Shown piece after piece: positions 8,622 to 17,032 of a DNA stretch of 50,163 bases (its first letter is position 1; each line of letters begins with the position of its first letter). Below the pieces are notes generated by a model, which was not told the DNA's origin, did no database searches, and saw nothing but the letters and a program-made list of their open reading frames with translations. The DNA comes from Saccharopolyspora oryzae. GTDB taxonomy: Bacteria > Actinomycetota > Actinomycetes > Mycobacteriales > Pseudonocardiaceae. The position numbers and the translations under genes were made by a program. The stretch is taken from assembly GCF_027853915.1 (NCBI RefSeq), contig NZ_JAQGLA010000054.1:1-50163 (forward strand). The letters run 5' to 3'.

Positions 8622-9479
8622 ATGACCACGCTTTCCCCACCGCGCCGGGAGAACCGGCTGTGGCTGGTCGTGCGGGACTGGCGCGGCCTGGCGTCCGCCG
8701 GGTACCTCGTGGTGCTGGCGGCGCTGGCGCTGCTGGCACCGGTGGTGACCGCGCACGAACCGAACGCGCAGAACTTCGACGCCATCCTCGCCCCCGCCGG
8801 CACGCCCGGCTACCTGCTGGGCAGCGACGACCTCGGCCGGGACGTGCTCAGCAGGCTGATCCACGGCGCGCAGGCGTCGCTGCTGGCCAGCTTCCTGGCG
8901 GTCGGGGTCGCGCTGCTGATCGGCATCCCGCTCGGGCTGGTCGCGGGCTACCTCGGCGGCATCGTCGACAGCGCGGTGATGCGCGTGGTGGACACCCTGC
9001 TGTCGTTCCCGGCGATCATCCTCGCGATCGCGATCACGGCGGCGCTGCAGCCGAGCCTGGTCAACTCGATGATCTCGGTCGGCATCGTGTTCGCGCCTTC
9101 GGTGGCCCGCTTGATGCGCGCGCAGGTCCTCGCGGTGAAGGAGGAGACCTACGTCGAGGCGGCGCGCAGCTTCGGCAGCCGGGGCCGGCACCTCGTGCTG
9201 CGGCACCTGGTGCCGAATGCGATCCAGCCGGTGCTGGTGCAGTCCAGCCTGCTGCTGGCGCACGCGCTGATCGCCGAGGCGAGTCTGAGCTTCCTCGGCC
9301 TCGGCGTGCAGCCACCCGACCCGAGCTGGGGCTCGATGCTGGCCCGCGCCTACACGTTCCTCTACCAGGCACCGCTGCAGATGCTGGTGCCCGGCATCGC
9401 GATCGCCGCGACCGCGCTGGCGTTCAACGTCCTCGGCGACGTCGCGCAACAGGCCCTCGACCCGCGCCGGAACCGCTAG
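8622..9479 (+). CDS. ABC transporter permease (DppC-like)
   Basis: Second permease, 285 residues. It begins with a conserved LGSDDLGRDVLSRLIHGAQ segment and has the EAA loop VKEETYVEAARSFGSRGRHL and the C-terminal SFLGLGVQPPDPSWGSML typical of DppC/OppC. It completes a five-gene importer; 157 bp separate it from the carboxylase genes on the same strand. Confidence 0.9.
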   Translation: MTTLSPPRRENRLWLVVRDWRGLASAGYLVVLAALALLAPVVTAHEPNAQNFDAILAPAGTPGYLLGSDDLGRDVLSRLIHGAQASLLASFLAVGVALLIGIPLGLVAGYLGGIVDSAVMRVVDTLLSFPAIILAIAITAALQPSLVNSMISVGIVFAPSVARLMRAQVLAVKEETYVEAARSFGSRGRHLVLRHLVPNAIQPVLVQSSLLLAHALIAEASLSFLGLGVQPPDPSWGSMLARAYTFLYQAPLQMLVPGIAIAATALAFNVLGDVAQQALDPRRNR

Positions 9480-9548
9480 GAGCTGACCCGGATGCGTCGC
9501 GAAAGGCTCCCGGCACCACGCCCTCCGCCCGTCCGCCCACGAGTTGGC

Positions 9549-9564
9549 GTTCTCGCACGAGAAC
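9549..9564. promoter_or_regulatory. Palindrome before the carboxylase genes
   Basis: GTTCTCG and CGAGAAC, perfect 7-bp arms around CA, lie about 75 bp before the carboxyltransferase start. It differs from the TetR-region palindromes, so the second half of the cluster could have an additional control. No convincing promoter hexamers were recognised beside it. Confidence 0.35.
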
Positions 9565-9636
9565 CGCGTCTCCCCCGGCCCGCGTGCCGCGCTGACGCGC
9601 TCCACCGACCGACCCCGTGACCACTTTGGAGGGACA

Positions 9637-11169
9637 TTGTCCTGGCAACCGGAAATCGACGAACTGCGGCGGCGCGAGGAGCTCGCGCAGCGCATGGGCG
9701 GGCCGGAGAAGGTCAAGCGGCAGCACGACCACGGCAAGCTGACCGTCCGGGAGCGCATCGACGAGCTGCTGGATCCCGGCAGCTTCCGCGAGATCGGCGC
9801 CATCGCCGGGAAGTTCCAGCCGGACGGCGCGTTCCAGCCCGCGAACTTCGTGTTCGGCCGCGGGCGGCTGGACGCCCGGCCGGTCGTGGTCGGCGGCGAC
9901 GACTTCACGGTGCGCGGCGGCGCGTCCGACGCCTCGATCCGGGAGAAGCAGATCATGGCCGAGCAGCTGGCCAACGAGCTGCAGATCCCGTTGGTGCGGC
10001 TGGTCGACGGCACCGGCGGCGGCGGTTCGATCCGCTCGCTGGAGACGATCGGCCGCACCTACGTCCCGGCCAACCCGGGCTGGGAGTGGGTCGCGGCGAA
10101 CCTCGGCACCATCCCGGTGGTGGCGCTGGCGCTCGGCTCGGTCGCCGGGCTCGGCGCCGCTCGGGTGGCCGCCAGCCACTACTCGGTGATGGTGCGCGGC
10201 ATCTCGCAGGTCTTCGCCGCCGGGCCGCCGCTGGTGGCGCGGCTCGGGCAGACCGTCACCAAGGAGGAGCTGGGCGGCAGCGACATCCACGGCCGCAACG
10301 GTGTGGTGTTCGACGTGGTCGATTCCGAGAAGGAGGCCTTCGACCGCACCCGCCGCTTCCTGTCCTACCTGCCGCCGTCGGTGCACCAGCTGCCGCCGCG
10401 CGCGGAGTGCGGCGACGACACCGAGCGCCGCGAGGACTGGCTGATCGAGGCCGTCCCGCGCGACCGGCGCCGCCCGTACCAGATCCGCCCGATCATCAAC
10501 GCCGTCGTGGACCAGGGCTCGTTCCTGGAACTGGGCAGGGGTTTCGGCCGGTCGGCGGTCGGCGGCCTGGCGCGGCTGAACGGCTGGCCGGTGGCGGTGC
10601 TGGCCAGCGACCCGCTGATCTACGGCGGCGGCATGACCGCCGACTCCAGCCGCAAGATCGAGTGGCTGGTGGACCTCGCCGAGACGTTCCACCTGCCGGT
10701 GGTGCATCTGGTGGACCAACCCGGCTTCGTCATCGGCGTGGAGGCGGAGAAGGCGGGCACCATGCGCTACGGCGTGCGTGCGCTCAACGCCGTCTACCAG
10801 GCGAAGGTGCCGTGGGCGTCGGTGATCCTGCGCAAGGTCTTCGGCGTCGCGGGTGCTGCGCACACCAACGCCGCGCGGGTGCACTACCGCTACGCGTGGC
10901 CGTCGGCGGACTGGGGCTCCCTGCCCATCGAGGGCGGCGTCGAGGCCGCGTACCGGGCAGACCTGGACGCCGCCGAGGACCGGCAGGCGCTGCTGGACGA
11001 GATCACCGAGAAGATGAACGCGATCCGCTCCCCGTTCCGCACGGCGGAAGCGTTCAACATCGAGGAGATCATCGATCCCCGCGACACGAGACCACTGCTG
11101 TGCGAGTTCGCCGAACTGGCCGCACCGCTGCGCGCGGCAGGCCCTTCGACGTGGCACTTCCGGGGGTGA
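9637..11169 (+). CDS. Acyl-CoA carboxylase, carboxyltransferase (beta) subunit
   Basis: A 510-residue biotin-dependent carboxyltransferase with two crotonase-like halves. Family marks are the N-terminal GGPEKVKRQHDHGKLTVRERIDELLDPGSF, the oxyanion region VDGTGGGGSIRS, and the C-terminal KVFGVAGAAHTN. The enzyme moves CO2 from carboxybiotin to an acyl-CoA; propionyl-CoA carboxylase and methylmalonyl-CoA decarboxylase subunits are the nearest relatives. The TTG at 9637 matches the usual family N-terminus and follows GGAGGG, though spacing is short. With the downstream biotin carboxylase and free-standing carrier it forms a three-protein carboxylase. The actual acyl-CoA is unknown. Confidence 0.85.
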   Translation: MSWQPEIDELRRREELAQRMGGPEKVKRQHDHGKLTVRERIDELLDPGSFREIGAIAGKFQPDGAFQPANFVFGRGRLDARPVVVGGDDFTVRGGASDASIREKQIMAEQLANELQIPLVRLVDGTGGGGSIRSLETIGRTYVPANPGWEWVAANLGTIPVVALALGSVAGLGAARVAASHYSVMVRGISQVFAAGPPLVARLGQTVTKEELGGSDIHGRNGVVFDVVDSEKEAFDRTRRFLSYLPPSVHQLPPRAECGDDTERREDWLIEAVPRDRRRPYQIRPIINAVVDQGSFLELGRGFGRSAVGGLARLNGWPVAVLASDPLIYGGGMTADSSRKIEWLVDLAETFHLPVVHLVDQPGFVIGVEAEKAGTMRYGVRALNAVYQAKVPWASVILRKVFGVAGAAHTNAARVHYRYAWPSADWGSLPIEGGVEAAYRADLDAAEDRQALLDEITEKMNAIRSPFRTAEAFNIEEIIDPRDTRPLLCEFAELAAPLRAAGPSTWHFRG

Positions 11170-11170
11170 C

Positions 11171-12361
11171 GTGGTGATCAGCGCCATGAGCGGGGTGCGC
11201 GTGCTGGAGATCGCGCACTACATCGCCGGACCGCAGTGCTGCCAGATCCTCGCCGACCACGGGGCCGAGGTGATCAAGGTCGAGCCGCCGGACGGCGAGA
11301 TGGGCCGCCGCGCCCAGCCGGTCCACGACGGCGACAGCCTCTACTTCGCCGCGAACAACCGCACCAAGCGCGCCATCACCCTCGACCTGCGCAGCGAGCA
11401 GGGCAAGGAGGTCCTGCACGAGCTGATCAGCCGGGCCGACGTGCTGGTGACCAACTACGCCAACGGCGTGCCGGACCGGCTCGGTTTCGGCTTCGACGAG
11501 ACGCACCGGATCAACCCGCGGACCGTGATGGTGCACATCACCGGGTTCGGCCGCACCGGGCCGTACTCGTCGTGGGTGGCCTACGACGGCATCATCCAGG
11601 CGATGAGCGGGCTGGCCGACATGACCGGTGAGCCCGACGGCGCGCCGACCATCGCGGGGCCGTTCGTCGCCGACAACGTCACCGGCATGCAGGCGGCGAT
11701 GGCGGCCATGCTCGGCCTGCTGGCGCGGGAGCGGACCGGCCGGGGCCAGCTGATCGACGTGGGCATGCTGGATTCGATGTTCCCGCTGCTGGCCCACCAC
11801 CTCTCGGTAGCGGCGGCGGGCATCGGCGAGCCGACGCGGTGGGGCTCGGCGCTGCCGACGAACTACTCGGGGCTGTACCCGGCGGGCGACGGCTGGGTGT
11901 ACATCGCGCCGATCACGCCGAAGATGTGGGAGTCCTTCAGCGCCCTGCTCGGCCACCCGGAGTGGGCGGAGCAGGAGGCCGCCGAGCCCGGCTGGCGGGT
12001 GCGGGAGCGGGAGCGGATCGACGCGCAGGTCGTCGAGTGGACCCGGGGCCGCACGAAGGCCGAGGTCGTGTCGGCGCTGCAGGCCGGTGGAGTGGTGTGC
12101 GGACCGGTGCAGTCGGTGGCCGACCTGGTGTCGGACCCGCAGGTGCGGGCCCGGGGCATCGCGGTGGAGGTGCCGTTGCGCGACGGCGCGCACGCGACGG
12201 TGCCCGGCCCGGCGCTGCGGCTGGCCGACACCCCGGCTCGTTCCCCCGAACGCCCGCCGGGGCTGGGCGAGCACACCGACGAGGTGCTGGCGCAGCTCGG
12301 TTATTCGGCGGAGCGCATCAAGGCGCTGCACCGGGACAACATCACCGGGAGGGCCTCGTGA
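11171..12361 (+). CDS. Class III CoA-transferase, CaiB/BaiF family
   Basis: A 396-residue type III CoA-transferase. It has the N-terminal GVRVLEIAHYIAGPQCCQILADHGAEVIKVE, ITGFGRTGPY, and VADNVTGMQ, in which Asp168 aligns with the catalytic aspartate that forms the acyl anhydride. It moves CoA between a donor thioester and a free acid. Placed between carboxyltransferase and biotin carboxylase genes, it most likely activates the substrate that the carboxylase then modifies. Start codons GTG 11171, GTG 11174 and ATG 11186 are all possible. The stop overlaps the next GTG. Confidence 0.88.
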   Translation: MVISAMSGVRVLEIAHYIAGPQCCQILADHGAEVIKVEPPDGEMGRRAQPVHDGDSLYFAANNRTKRAITLDLRSEQGKEVLHELISRADVLVTNYANGVPDRLGFGFDETHRINPRTVMVHITGFGRTGPYSSWVAYDGIIQAMSGLADMTGEPDGAPTIAGPFVADNVTGMQAAMAAMLGLLARERTGRGQLIDVGMLDSMFPLLAHHLSVAAAGIGEPTRWGSALPTNYSGLYPAGDGWVYIAPITPKMWESFSALLGHPEWAEQEAAEPGWRVRERERIDAQVVEWTRGRTKAEVVSALQAGGVVCGPVQSVADLVSDPQVRARGIAVEVPLRDGAHATVPGPALRLADTPARSPERPPGLGEHTDEVLAQLGYSAERIKALHRDNITGRAS

Positions 12362-13680
12362 TCGACGGACTGCTGGTGGCCAACCGGGGCGAGATCGCGC
12401 GGCGGATCATCCGGACCGCCCGCGGGCTCGGGGTGCGGACCATCGCGATCCATTCCGAAGTGGACACCGGACTGCCCTACGTCGCCGAAGCCGACGAGGC
12501 GGTCCCGCTGGACTCACCGCGCGACTTCCTCTCGGCGGAGGCGATCCTCGCGGTGGCGAGGAAGACCGGGGCGACGGCGGTGCACCCGGGCTACGGGTTC
12601 CTGTCGGAGAACCCGGATTTCGCCCGCCGCTGCGCGACGGCGGGCCTGATCTGGGTCGGCCCGTCGCCGGAGGCGATGGAGCTGCTCGCCGACAAGGCCG
12701 CGGCGCGGGCGCACATGGCGTCAGCCGGGGTTCCGGTGCTGCCGGGCAGCACCGGGATCGCGTCGGCCGCCGAGGCCGATGCCGCAGCCTCGGAGCTGGG
12801 TTTTCCGCTGATGGTCAAGGCGGTTTCCGGTGGCGGCGGCATCGGGATGGGCATCGCTCGCGATGCCGAATCCCTGGCACGCGCGGTGCGGACCGCGCTG
12901 TCGCGAGGCGGTAGCGCGTTCGGCGACGCCCGGATCCTCCTGGAGCGGTACGTGCCGCGCGCCCGGCACGTGGAGGTGCAGGTCGTCGGCCTGCCCGACG
13001 GCACGGTGCGCACGTTCGGCGAGCGGGACTGCTCGGTGCAGCGGCGGCACCAGAAGGTCGTGGAGGAATGCCCTTCCCCGGCCGTGGATGCCGCGCTGCG
13101 CTCCCGGCTGTGCGCGGCTGCGGTTCGGGCGGCCGAGAGCGTCGGGTACCGCAACGCGGGCACCGTGGAGTTCCTGCTCGATCCCGGCACCGGGGAGTTC
13201 TTCTTCCTGGAGGTGAACACCAGGCTGCAGGTCGAGCACCCGATCACCGAGGAGGTGCACGGCATCGACCTGGTGGAGCTGCAGCTGCGGATCGCCGCGG
13301 GAGCGGACGTTCCGGCGGACTTCCCAGCGCCGAGCGGACATGCCGTCGAGCTGCGGGTCTACGCGGAGGACCCGGTCCGCTTCCTGCCCCGGCCCGGGCG
13401 GATCACCGGGTGGGCCGAGCCGGCCGGGGTGCGGGTCGAGTCCGGCTACGCGGCCGGCACCGAGGTGAGCCCGCACTTCGACCCGCTGCTGGCGAAGATC
13501 GTGGCGCACGGCGCCGACCGCGCGGACGCCCTGGCCCGGGCGCGGCGGGCGGTCGCTGAGTTCGTCGTGCGGGGCCCGAAGTGCAACCTGCCGTTCCTGG
13601 CCGAAGTGCTGGACGCCCCGGAGTTCACCGCCGGGAACTACGACACCGGCGTGGTCGACCGGATCATCGCCGCCCGCTGA
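12358..13680 (+). CDS. Biotin carboxylase subunit
   Basis: A 440-residue ATP-grasp enzyme that carboxylates biotin on a carrier protein using ATP and bicarbonate. Seen are LLVANRGEIA, the HPGYGFLSEN loop (76-85), the glycine-rich ATP loop SGGGGIGM (157-164), the ERDCSVQRRHQK segment and the catalytic EVNTRLQVEHPITE. Ile replaces the usual Arg/Lys in the glycine loop, a variant also known in other biotin carboxylases. The protein has no carrier domain; that is the next gene. GTGA overlap with the CoA-transferase gene. Confidence 0.9.
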   Translation: MIDGLLVANRGEIARRIIRTARGLGVRTIAIHSEVDTGLPYVAEADEAVPLDSPRDFLSAEAILAVARKTGATAVHPGYGFLSENPDFARRCATAGLIWVGPSPEAMELLADKAAARAHMASAGVPVLPGSTGIASAAEADAAASELGFPLMVKAVSGGGGIGMGIARDAESLARAVRTALSRGGSAFGDARILLERYVPRARHVEVQVVGLPDGTVRTFGERDCSVQRRHQKVVEECPSPAVDAALRSRLCAAAVRAAESVGYRNAGTVEFLLDPGTGEFFFLEVNTRLQVEHPITEEVHGIDLVELQLRIAAGADVPADFPAPSGHAVELRVYAEDPVRFLPRPGRITGWAEPAGVRVESGYAAGTEVSPHFDPLLAKIVAHGADRADALARARRAVAEFVVRGPKCNLPFLAEVLDAPEFTAGNYDTGVVDRIIAAR

Positions 13681-13695
13681 CAGGAGGGGAACAAC

Positions 13696-13911
13696 ATGGA
13701 GATCAAGGCGGAAATGGTCGCCAACGTCTGGAAGGTGCTGGTGACCGAGGGCACGGCGGTCAAGGCCGACCAGGAGCTGGCGGTCCTGGAGTCGATGAAG
13801 ATGGAGATCCCGGTGCTCAGCGAAACCGACGGCGTGGTGACCCGCCTCGCGGTCGCCGAAGGCGACGCGGTCAACGAAGGCGACCTCATCGCCGTCATCT
13901 CCGCGGAGTGA
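13696..13911 (+). CDS. Biotin carboxyl carrier protein (stand-alone)
   Basis: A 71-residue biotinyl domain with the attachment motif ESMKMEIP (Lys35 biotinylated). AGGAGGGG lies upstream of the ATG, 15 nt after the biotin carboxylase stop. It shuttles carboxybiotin between the biotin carboxylase and the carboxyltransferase. Being a bare domain without Ala/Pro linker, it resembles the small carriers of actinobacterial catabolic carboxylases rather than the long AccB of E. coli. Confidence 0.92.
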   Translation: MEIKAEMVANVWKVLVTEGTAVKADQELAVLESMKMEIPVLSETDGVVTRLAVAEGDAVNEGDLIAVISAE

Positions 13912-13937
13912 ACGCCAGGCGCGACGAGGTCGAGCGC

Positions 13938-13975
13938 CAGTCCCGGAGGCCCGCGTCGACGGGCCTCCGGGACTG
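13938..13975. terminator. Bidirectional hairpin terminator
   Basis: Perfect 15-bp arms (CAGTCCCGGAGGCCC and complement) around an 8-nt loop between the convergent carrier gene and the Ddn-like gene. There is no clear T-tract, common in high-GC actinomycetes. Confidence 0.75.
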
Positions 13976-13980
13976 CCAGG

Positions 13981-14412
13981 TCACTTCGGTTCGAGGACGA
14001 AGACCGGGATCTGGCGGTCGGTCTTCTGCTGGTACTCGGCGTAGGGCGGGTACGCCGCGACCGCCCGTTCCCACCACTCGGCCCGTTCGGCGCCTTCGAC
14101 CTCGCGCGCGACGAAGTCCTTCGTCACGGTTCCGTCCTGCAGCCGGAACTCGGGGTGGGCCTTGATGTTGTGGTACCAGGTCGGGTGTTCGGGGGCACCG
14201 CCCTTGGACGCCACGACCGCGTACTTGCCGTCGTGCTCCACCCGCATCACCGGGGTGTAGCGCAGCTTGCCGGTCTTCGCTCCGCGCAACGTCATCAGCA
14301 CGATCGGCGAGCCCTGGATCTTGATGCCCTCGGTGGTGCCGGTCTCGAGGATCTTCTTCGTCTGCTCCTGCACCCAGCTCGTGGGGCTGAGCTCTACGTT
14401 CTCCTGCGACAT
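13981..14412 (-). CDS. Ddn-like deazaflavin (F420)-dependent nitroreductase family protein
   Basis: About 143 residues of the split-barrel F420H2-dependent reductase family, related to mycobacterial Ddn. Diagnostic segments are [41 protein letters not shown] (in parts) and the C-terminal [11 protein letters not shown]. The ATG at 14412 gives the usual family N-terminus with SPTSWVQEQ; upstream starts are possible since no strong Shine-Dalgarno is visible. It is the last gene of the sulfonate operon, 79 nt after the cupin gene, so read-through expression is likely but a link to sulfur metabolism is not established. Confidence 0.82.
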   Translation of the reverse strand: MSQENVELSPTSWVQEQTKKILETGTTEGIKIQGSPIVLMTLRGAKTGKLRYTPVMRVEHDGKYAVVASKGGAPEHPTWYHNIKAHPEFRLQDGTVTKDFVAREVEGAERAEWWERAVAAYPPYAEYQQKTDRQIPVFVLEPK

Positions 14413-14491
14413 GCCCACGAGCAACGCGCCGCCCGGAGCCGCCATTCCCGAACCGCGGCACGACCCCACCATCGGCGGACACCCGGCCCGG

Positions 14492-14971
14492 TCAGCTCTC
14501 CGGGTCGAGGTGGTAGAGCTCGGGGAGGTTGACCACGATCGCTTCCTGGGTGCTGCGGGCGATCACCACGACCGCCGGGTTGTCCGGGTCCGGGTTCTCC
14601 TCGCGGTGGGGGACGAACGGCGGGACGAAGATGTAGTCGCCCGGGCCGGTCTTGATCCGGACCTCCTCGTCGCCGTCGTGGAAGACGAACTGCGGGTTGC
14701 CGCTGACCACGTGGATCGCCGTCTCCGACTCGCCGTGGTGGTGGTTGTCCGAGGCCGTCGACGGGGCCACGTGGGTCTCGCCCATCCAGATCCGCTCCGA
14801 GCCGACCAGATCACCGCTGATCGCGGCCAGCCGCCGCATGCCCTCGGTCTGCGCGGTGTTCTTGTCCAGGTCGGCGGCCCGGACGTGGTGCAGCCGGGTG
14901 CGCAGCGAGGCCCGCTGCTCCTCGGGCACCGAAGTCGCCAGGTCCGGGTGGAAAGCGTCGTGCTGGGTCAT
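14492..14971 (-). CDS. Small cupin-domain protein
   Basis: A 159-residue single-cupin protein. Potential metal ligands are in [16 protein letters not shown] (first motif) and in [15 protein letters not shown] (second motif). The ATG has AGGAAGG about 6 nt upstream. It lies 16 nt behind the hydrolase-Rrf2 gene within the sulfonate operon. Single cupins can be dioxygenases, isomerases or ligand sensors; it is not recognisably a cysteine dioxygenase. Function is open. Confidence 0.75.
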   Translation of the reverse strand: MTQHDAFHPDLATSVPEEQRASLRTRLHHVRAADLDKNTAQTEGMRRLAAISGDLVGSERIWMGETHVAPSTASDNHHHGESETAIHVVSGNPQFVFHDGDEEVRIKTGPGDYIFVPPFVPHREENPDPDNPAVVVIARSTQEAIVVNLPELYHLDPES

Positions 14972-14987
14972 CTGCGTCCTTCCTCTT

Positions 14988-16004
14988 TCACCGATCGCCG
15001 ACCACCGGCACCCGGCCGAGGAAGTCGGCGACCTGCCGTTCCAGTTCGCGCCACACGTCGGCATCGGGTGAACCGCTGTGCACCGAGGTAACCCCACCGT
15101 CCACCGCGCGCACAACCTCGCCGACCGTGATCTCCTCCGCCTCCCGGGCCAACCAGTACCCGCCGTCGCAGCCGCGCTGGCTGGCGACCAGTCCCGCGCG
15201 GCGCAGTTCGATCATCAGGTTGACCAGGGAGTTCAGCGGAATCCGCTGGTTGCGCGCGATGACCGCGCACTTGACCGGTCCGTCGCTGCCCGCCAGCTCG
15301 CGCAACGCGCGCAGCGAGTAGTCCACCCGCGCCGAGACCTGCACCGGAGCGGTGCGGCGCGGCTTCGCCACCTCGGGCAGCAGCACCGCCCCCTTGGCGA
15401 TCTCCTCGCAGAACAGCACGATCCGGGCGGCCGCGCTGCGGTGGTGCTGATCGTTGAGGACGTCGTGCACGCCCTCCTTGAACACCGCCAGCGAGCTCTG
15501 CGGGAGGCGGGCGGCGAGCGCGGCCACCGGGGCGACCGGCGCGATGGTGTCGGCGTCACCGTGCAGCAGCAGCACCGGGATCTCGGGCAGGCGCTCGGGC
15601 GGTTCGGTGACGTCGTCGGCCAGCCGCCCCCACTCGAAACCGGGGTCGTTGCGCAGCAGTTCCCGGTGCACCGGGCACGACGTGCGCACCCCGATCTCCT
15701 CGGCACGGTCGGCGGGCGGCAGGCCGTCGGCCAGCGGGGTGCCCACCAGCACCAAACCGTCCAGTTCGATCTCCAGCGCCAGCTGCCAAGCGCGCAGCGC
15801 CCCGGTGTCGGTGCCCACCAGGAACCGCGCCGCGCCCGGCTCGAACCAGCCGGCCGGATCGCTGTCCGGCTCGGGTACCAGCACCGCGTAGCCGTCCGCT
15901 GCGAGCCGACGGCCGAAGCGCTCGTAGAGCGCCGGCGTCTCGCCTCTGCCGGGCAGCACCGCGATGGTGCCCCGGCTGGTCCCGTTCGGGGTCCACGTGG
16001 TCAT
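14988..16004 (-). CDS. Alpha/beta-hydrolase fused to an Rrf2-type DNA-binding domain
   Basis: A 338-residue continuous reading frame with two domains. Residues about 10-205 are an alpha/beta hydrolase: VLPGRGETPALYERFGRRLAADGYAVLVPEPD, an elbow-like VGTDTG (64-68, Asp where Ser is usual), HGDADTIAP with Asp152, and GVHDVLNDQHH with His180. Residues about 222-338 are an Rrf2 winged helix (SARVDYSLRALRELA, then IPLNSLVNLMIELRRAGLVASQRG, GGYWLAREAEEITVGEVVRAVDGG). The C-terminal three-Cys cluster of IscR is absent, as in CymR, the sulfur regulator. Position 7 nt behind ssuA suggests a sulfur-responsive regulator of this operon with a built-in ligand or enzyme domain (inference). Confidence 0.82.
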   Translation of the reverse strand: MTTWTPNGTSRGTIAVLPGRGETPALYERFGRRLAADGYAVLVPEPDSDPAGWFEPGAARFLVGTDTGALRAWQLALEIELDGLVLVGTPLADGLPPADRAEEIGVRTSCPVHRELLRNDPGFEWGRLADDVTEPPERLPEIPVLLLHGDADTIAPVAPVAALAARLPQSSLAVFKEGVHDVLNDQHHRSAAARIVLFCEEIAKGAVLLPEVAKPRRTAPVQVSARVDYSLRALRELAGSDGPVKCAVIARNQRIPLNSLVNLMIELRRAGLVASQRGCDGGYWLAREAEEITVGEVVRAVDGGVTSVHSGSPDADVWRELERQVADFLGRVPVVGDR

Positions 16005-16011
16005 CTCCGGT

Positions 16012-16977
16012 TCACCCCGCCCGGTACAGGTCCCGCTCGCACGCCCCGGCCACGTCGACCGGTTCGCGCAGCACACCTGCCTGGAGGTAGCGGTCGGCGA
16101 CGGCTTGCAGGTCGCGCACCACGTCGTCGCTCAACGGCCGGACTTCCTGCTTGGTCCGGGTGAGGATCTGCCGTGCGACCGGCGGGTCCAGCGAGGTCAG
16201 CTTCTCGTAGACGCGCTGGTACTCGCCCGGGTTCTCATCGCTCCACCGCCAGGCCGCCTCGAACCGGCGCAGCGCGTCGGCCAGCGCCTCGCGCTTGAGC
16301 GGGTCCGCCGCGGCAGTGGCCGACACCGACAGGATCCCGTTGCGGCCGTTGATGCCCTCGCCGTCGCGGATCACCCGTGCTCCCGAGTGCTCGGCGATCG
16401 CCAGGTACGGGTCGAAGGTGGCCCAGGCGTCGACGTGCCCGGCGCTGAACCCGGCCTGCGCGTCGGTGGGCAGGCTGAAGGTCAGCTGCACGTCCTGCGG
16501 GGTGAGGCCGGCCTCCTCCAGCGCGCCGAGCGCGGTGTAGTGCGAGACGCTGCCCGGCGCGGTGGACACCACGAGGTGCTTGCCGCGCAGGTCGGTCACG
16601 GTGCGGATCGGCGACCCCGGCGGCACGATGATCGCCGTGGAGCTGGGCGAGGCAGCGGTGGCCAGCGCCGGTCGCGCGGGCACTCCACCCGCGATGGCCT
16701 GCACGGTGGGCGCGTCGGCGGCGGTGGCGGTGTCCACGTCCCCGGAGCGCATCGCTTCGAAGAGCGGTGCGGCGCCTTGGAAGTTGGCCCACTTGATCCG
16801 GTACGGCGCGTCGTCGAAGGCGCCCGAGGCCTCGACCCTCGCCCGCAGGCCACCCGCCTGGTCCCCCAGCACGAGCGTGACCTCGGACAACGAGTTGGCC
16901 GAATCCTCCTTCGCGCAGCCGGTCACCGCCAGCAGCGCGGTTGCCAGCACGGCGAGCAGAGCTCTGGTCGTTCGCAT
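16012..16977 (-). CDS. ssuA: Aliphatic sulfonate ABC transporter substrate-binding lipoprotein
   Basis: A 321-residue binding protein. The signal peptide ends at lipobox AVTGC with Cys21. The mature sequence has SsuA/TauA-type segments: VDTATAADAPTVQAIAGG, PPGSPIRTVTDLRGKHLVVSTAPGSVSHY and AGHVDAWATFDPYLA. It would capture organosulfonates or similar sulfur compounds outside the membrane for SsuC/SsuB. Unusually it lies three genes downstream of the permease gene, after the monooxygenase and aldolase. Confidence 0.85.
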   Translation of the reverse strand: MRTTRALLAVLATALLAVTGCAKEDSANSLSEVTLVLGDQAGGLRARVEASGAFDDAPYRIKWANFQGAAPLFEAMRSGDVDTATAADAPTVQAIAGGVPARPALATAASPSSTAIIVPPGSPIRTVTDLRGKHLVVSTAPGSVSHYTALGALEEAGLTPQDVQLTFSLPTDAQAGFSAGHVDAWATFDPYLAIAEHSGARVIRDGEGINGRNGILSVSATAAADPLKREALADALRRFEAAWRWSDENPGEYQRVYEKLTSLDPPVARQILTRTKQEVRPLSDDVVRDLQAVADRYLQAGVLREPVDVAGACERDLYRAG

Positions 16978-17032
16978 TCTTCAGTTCTCCAGCCATGAAG
17001 CCTGTTGATGGTCGCCTTGCTCGGGTGGTCGC

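Noticed and set aside
15000..16004. Hydrolase-Rrf2 protein as two genes joined by a sequencing error
   Set aside because: The frame is continuous with good codon bias through the linker and no start with a ribosome-binding site was seen at the Rrf2 domain. Resequencing would still be decisive.
14488..16960. Other long antisense frames along the sulfonate operon
   Set aside because: They follow third-position GC of the true genes and have no domain matches.
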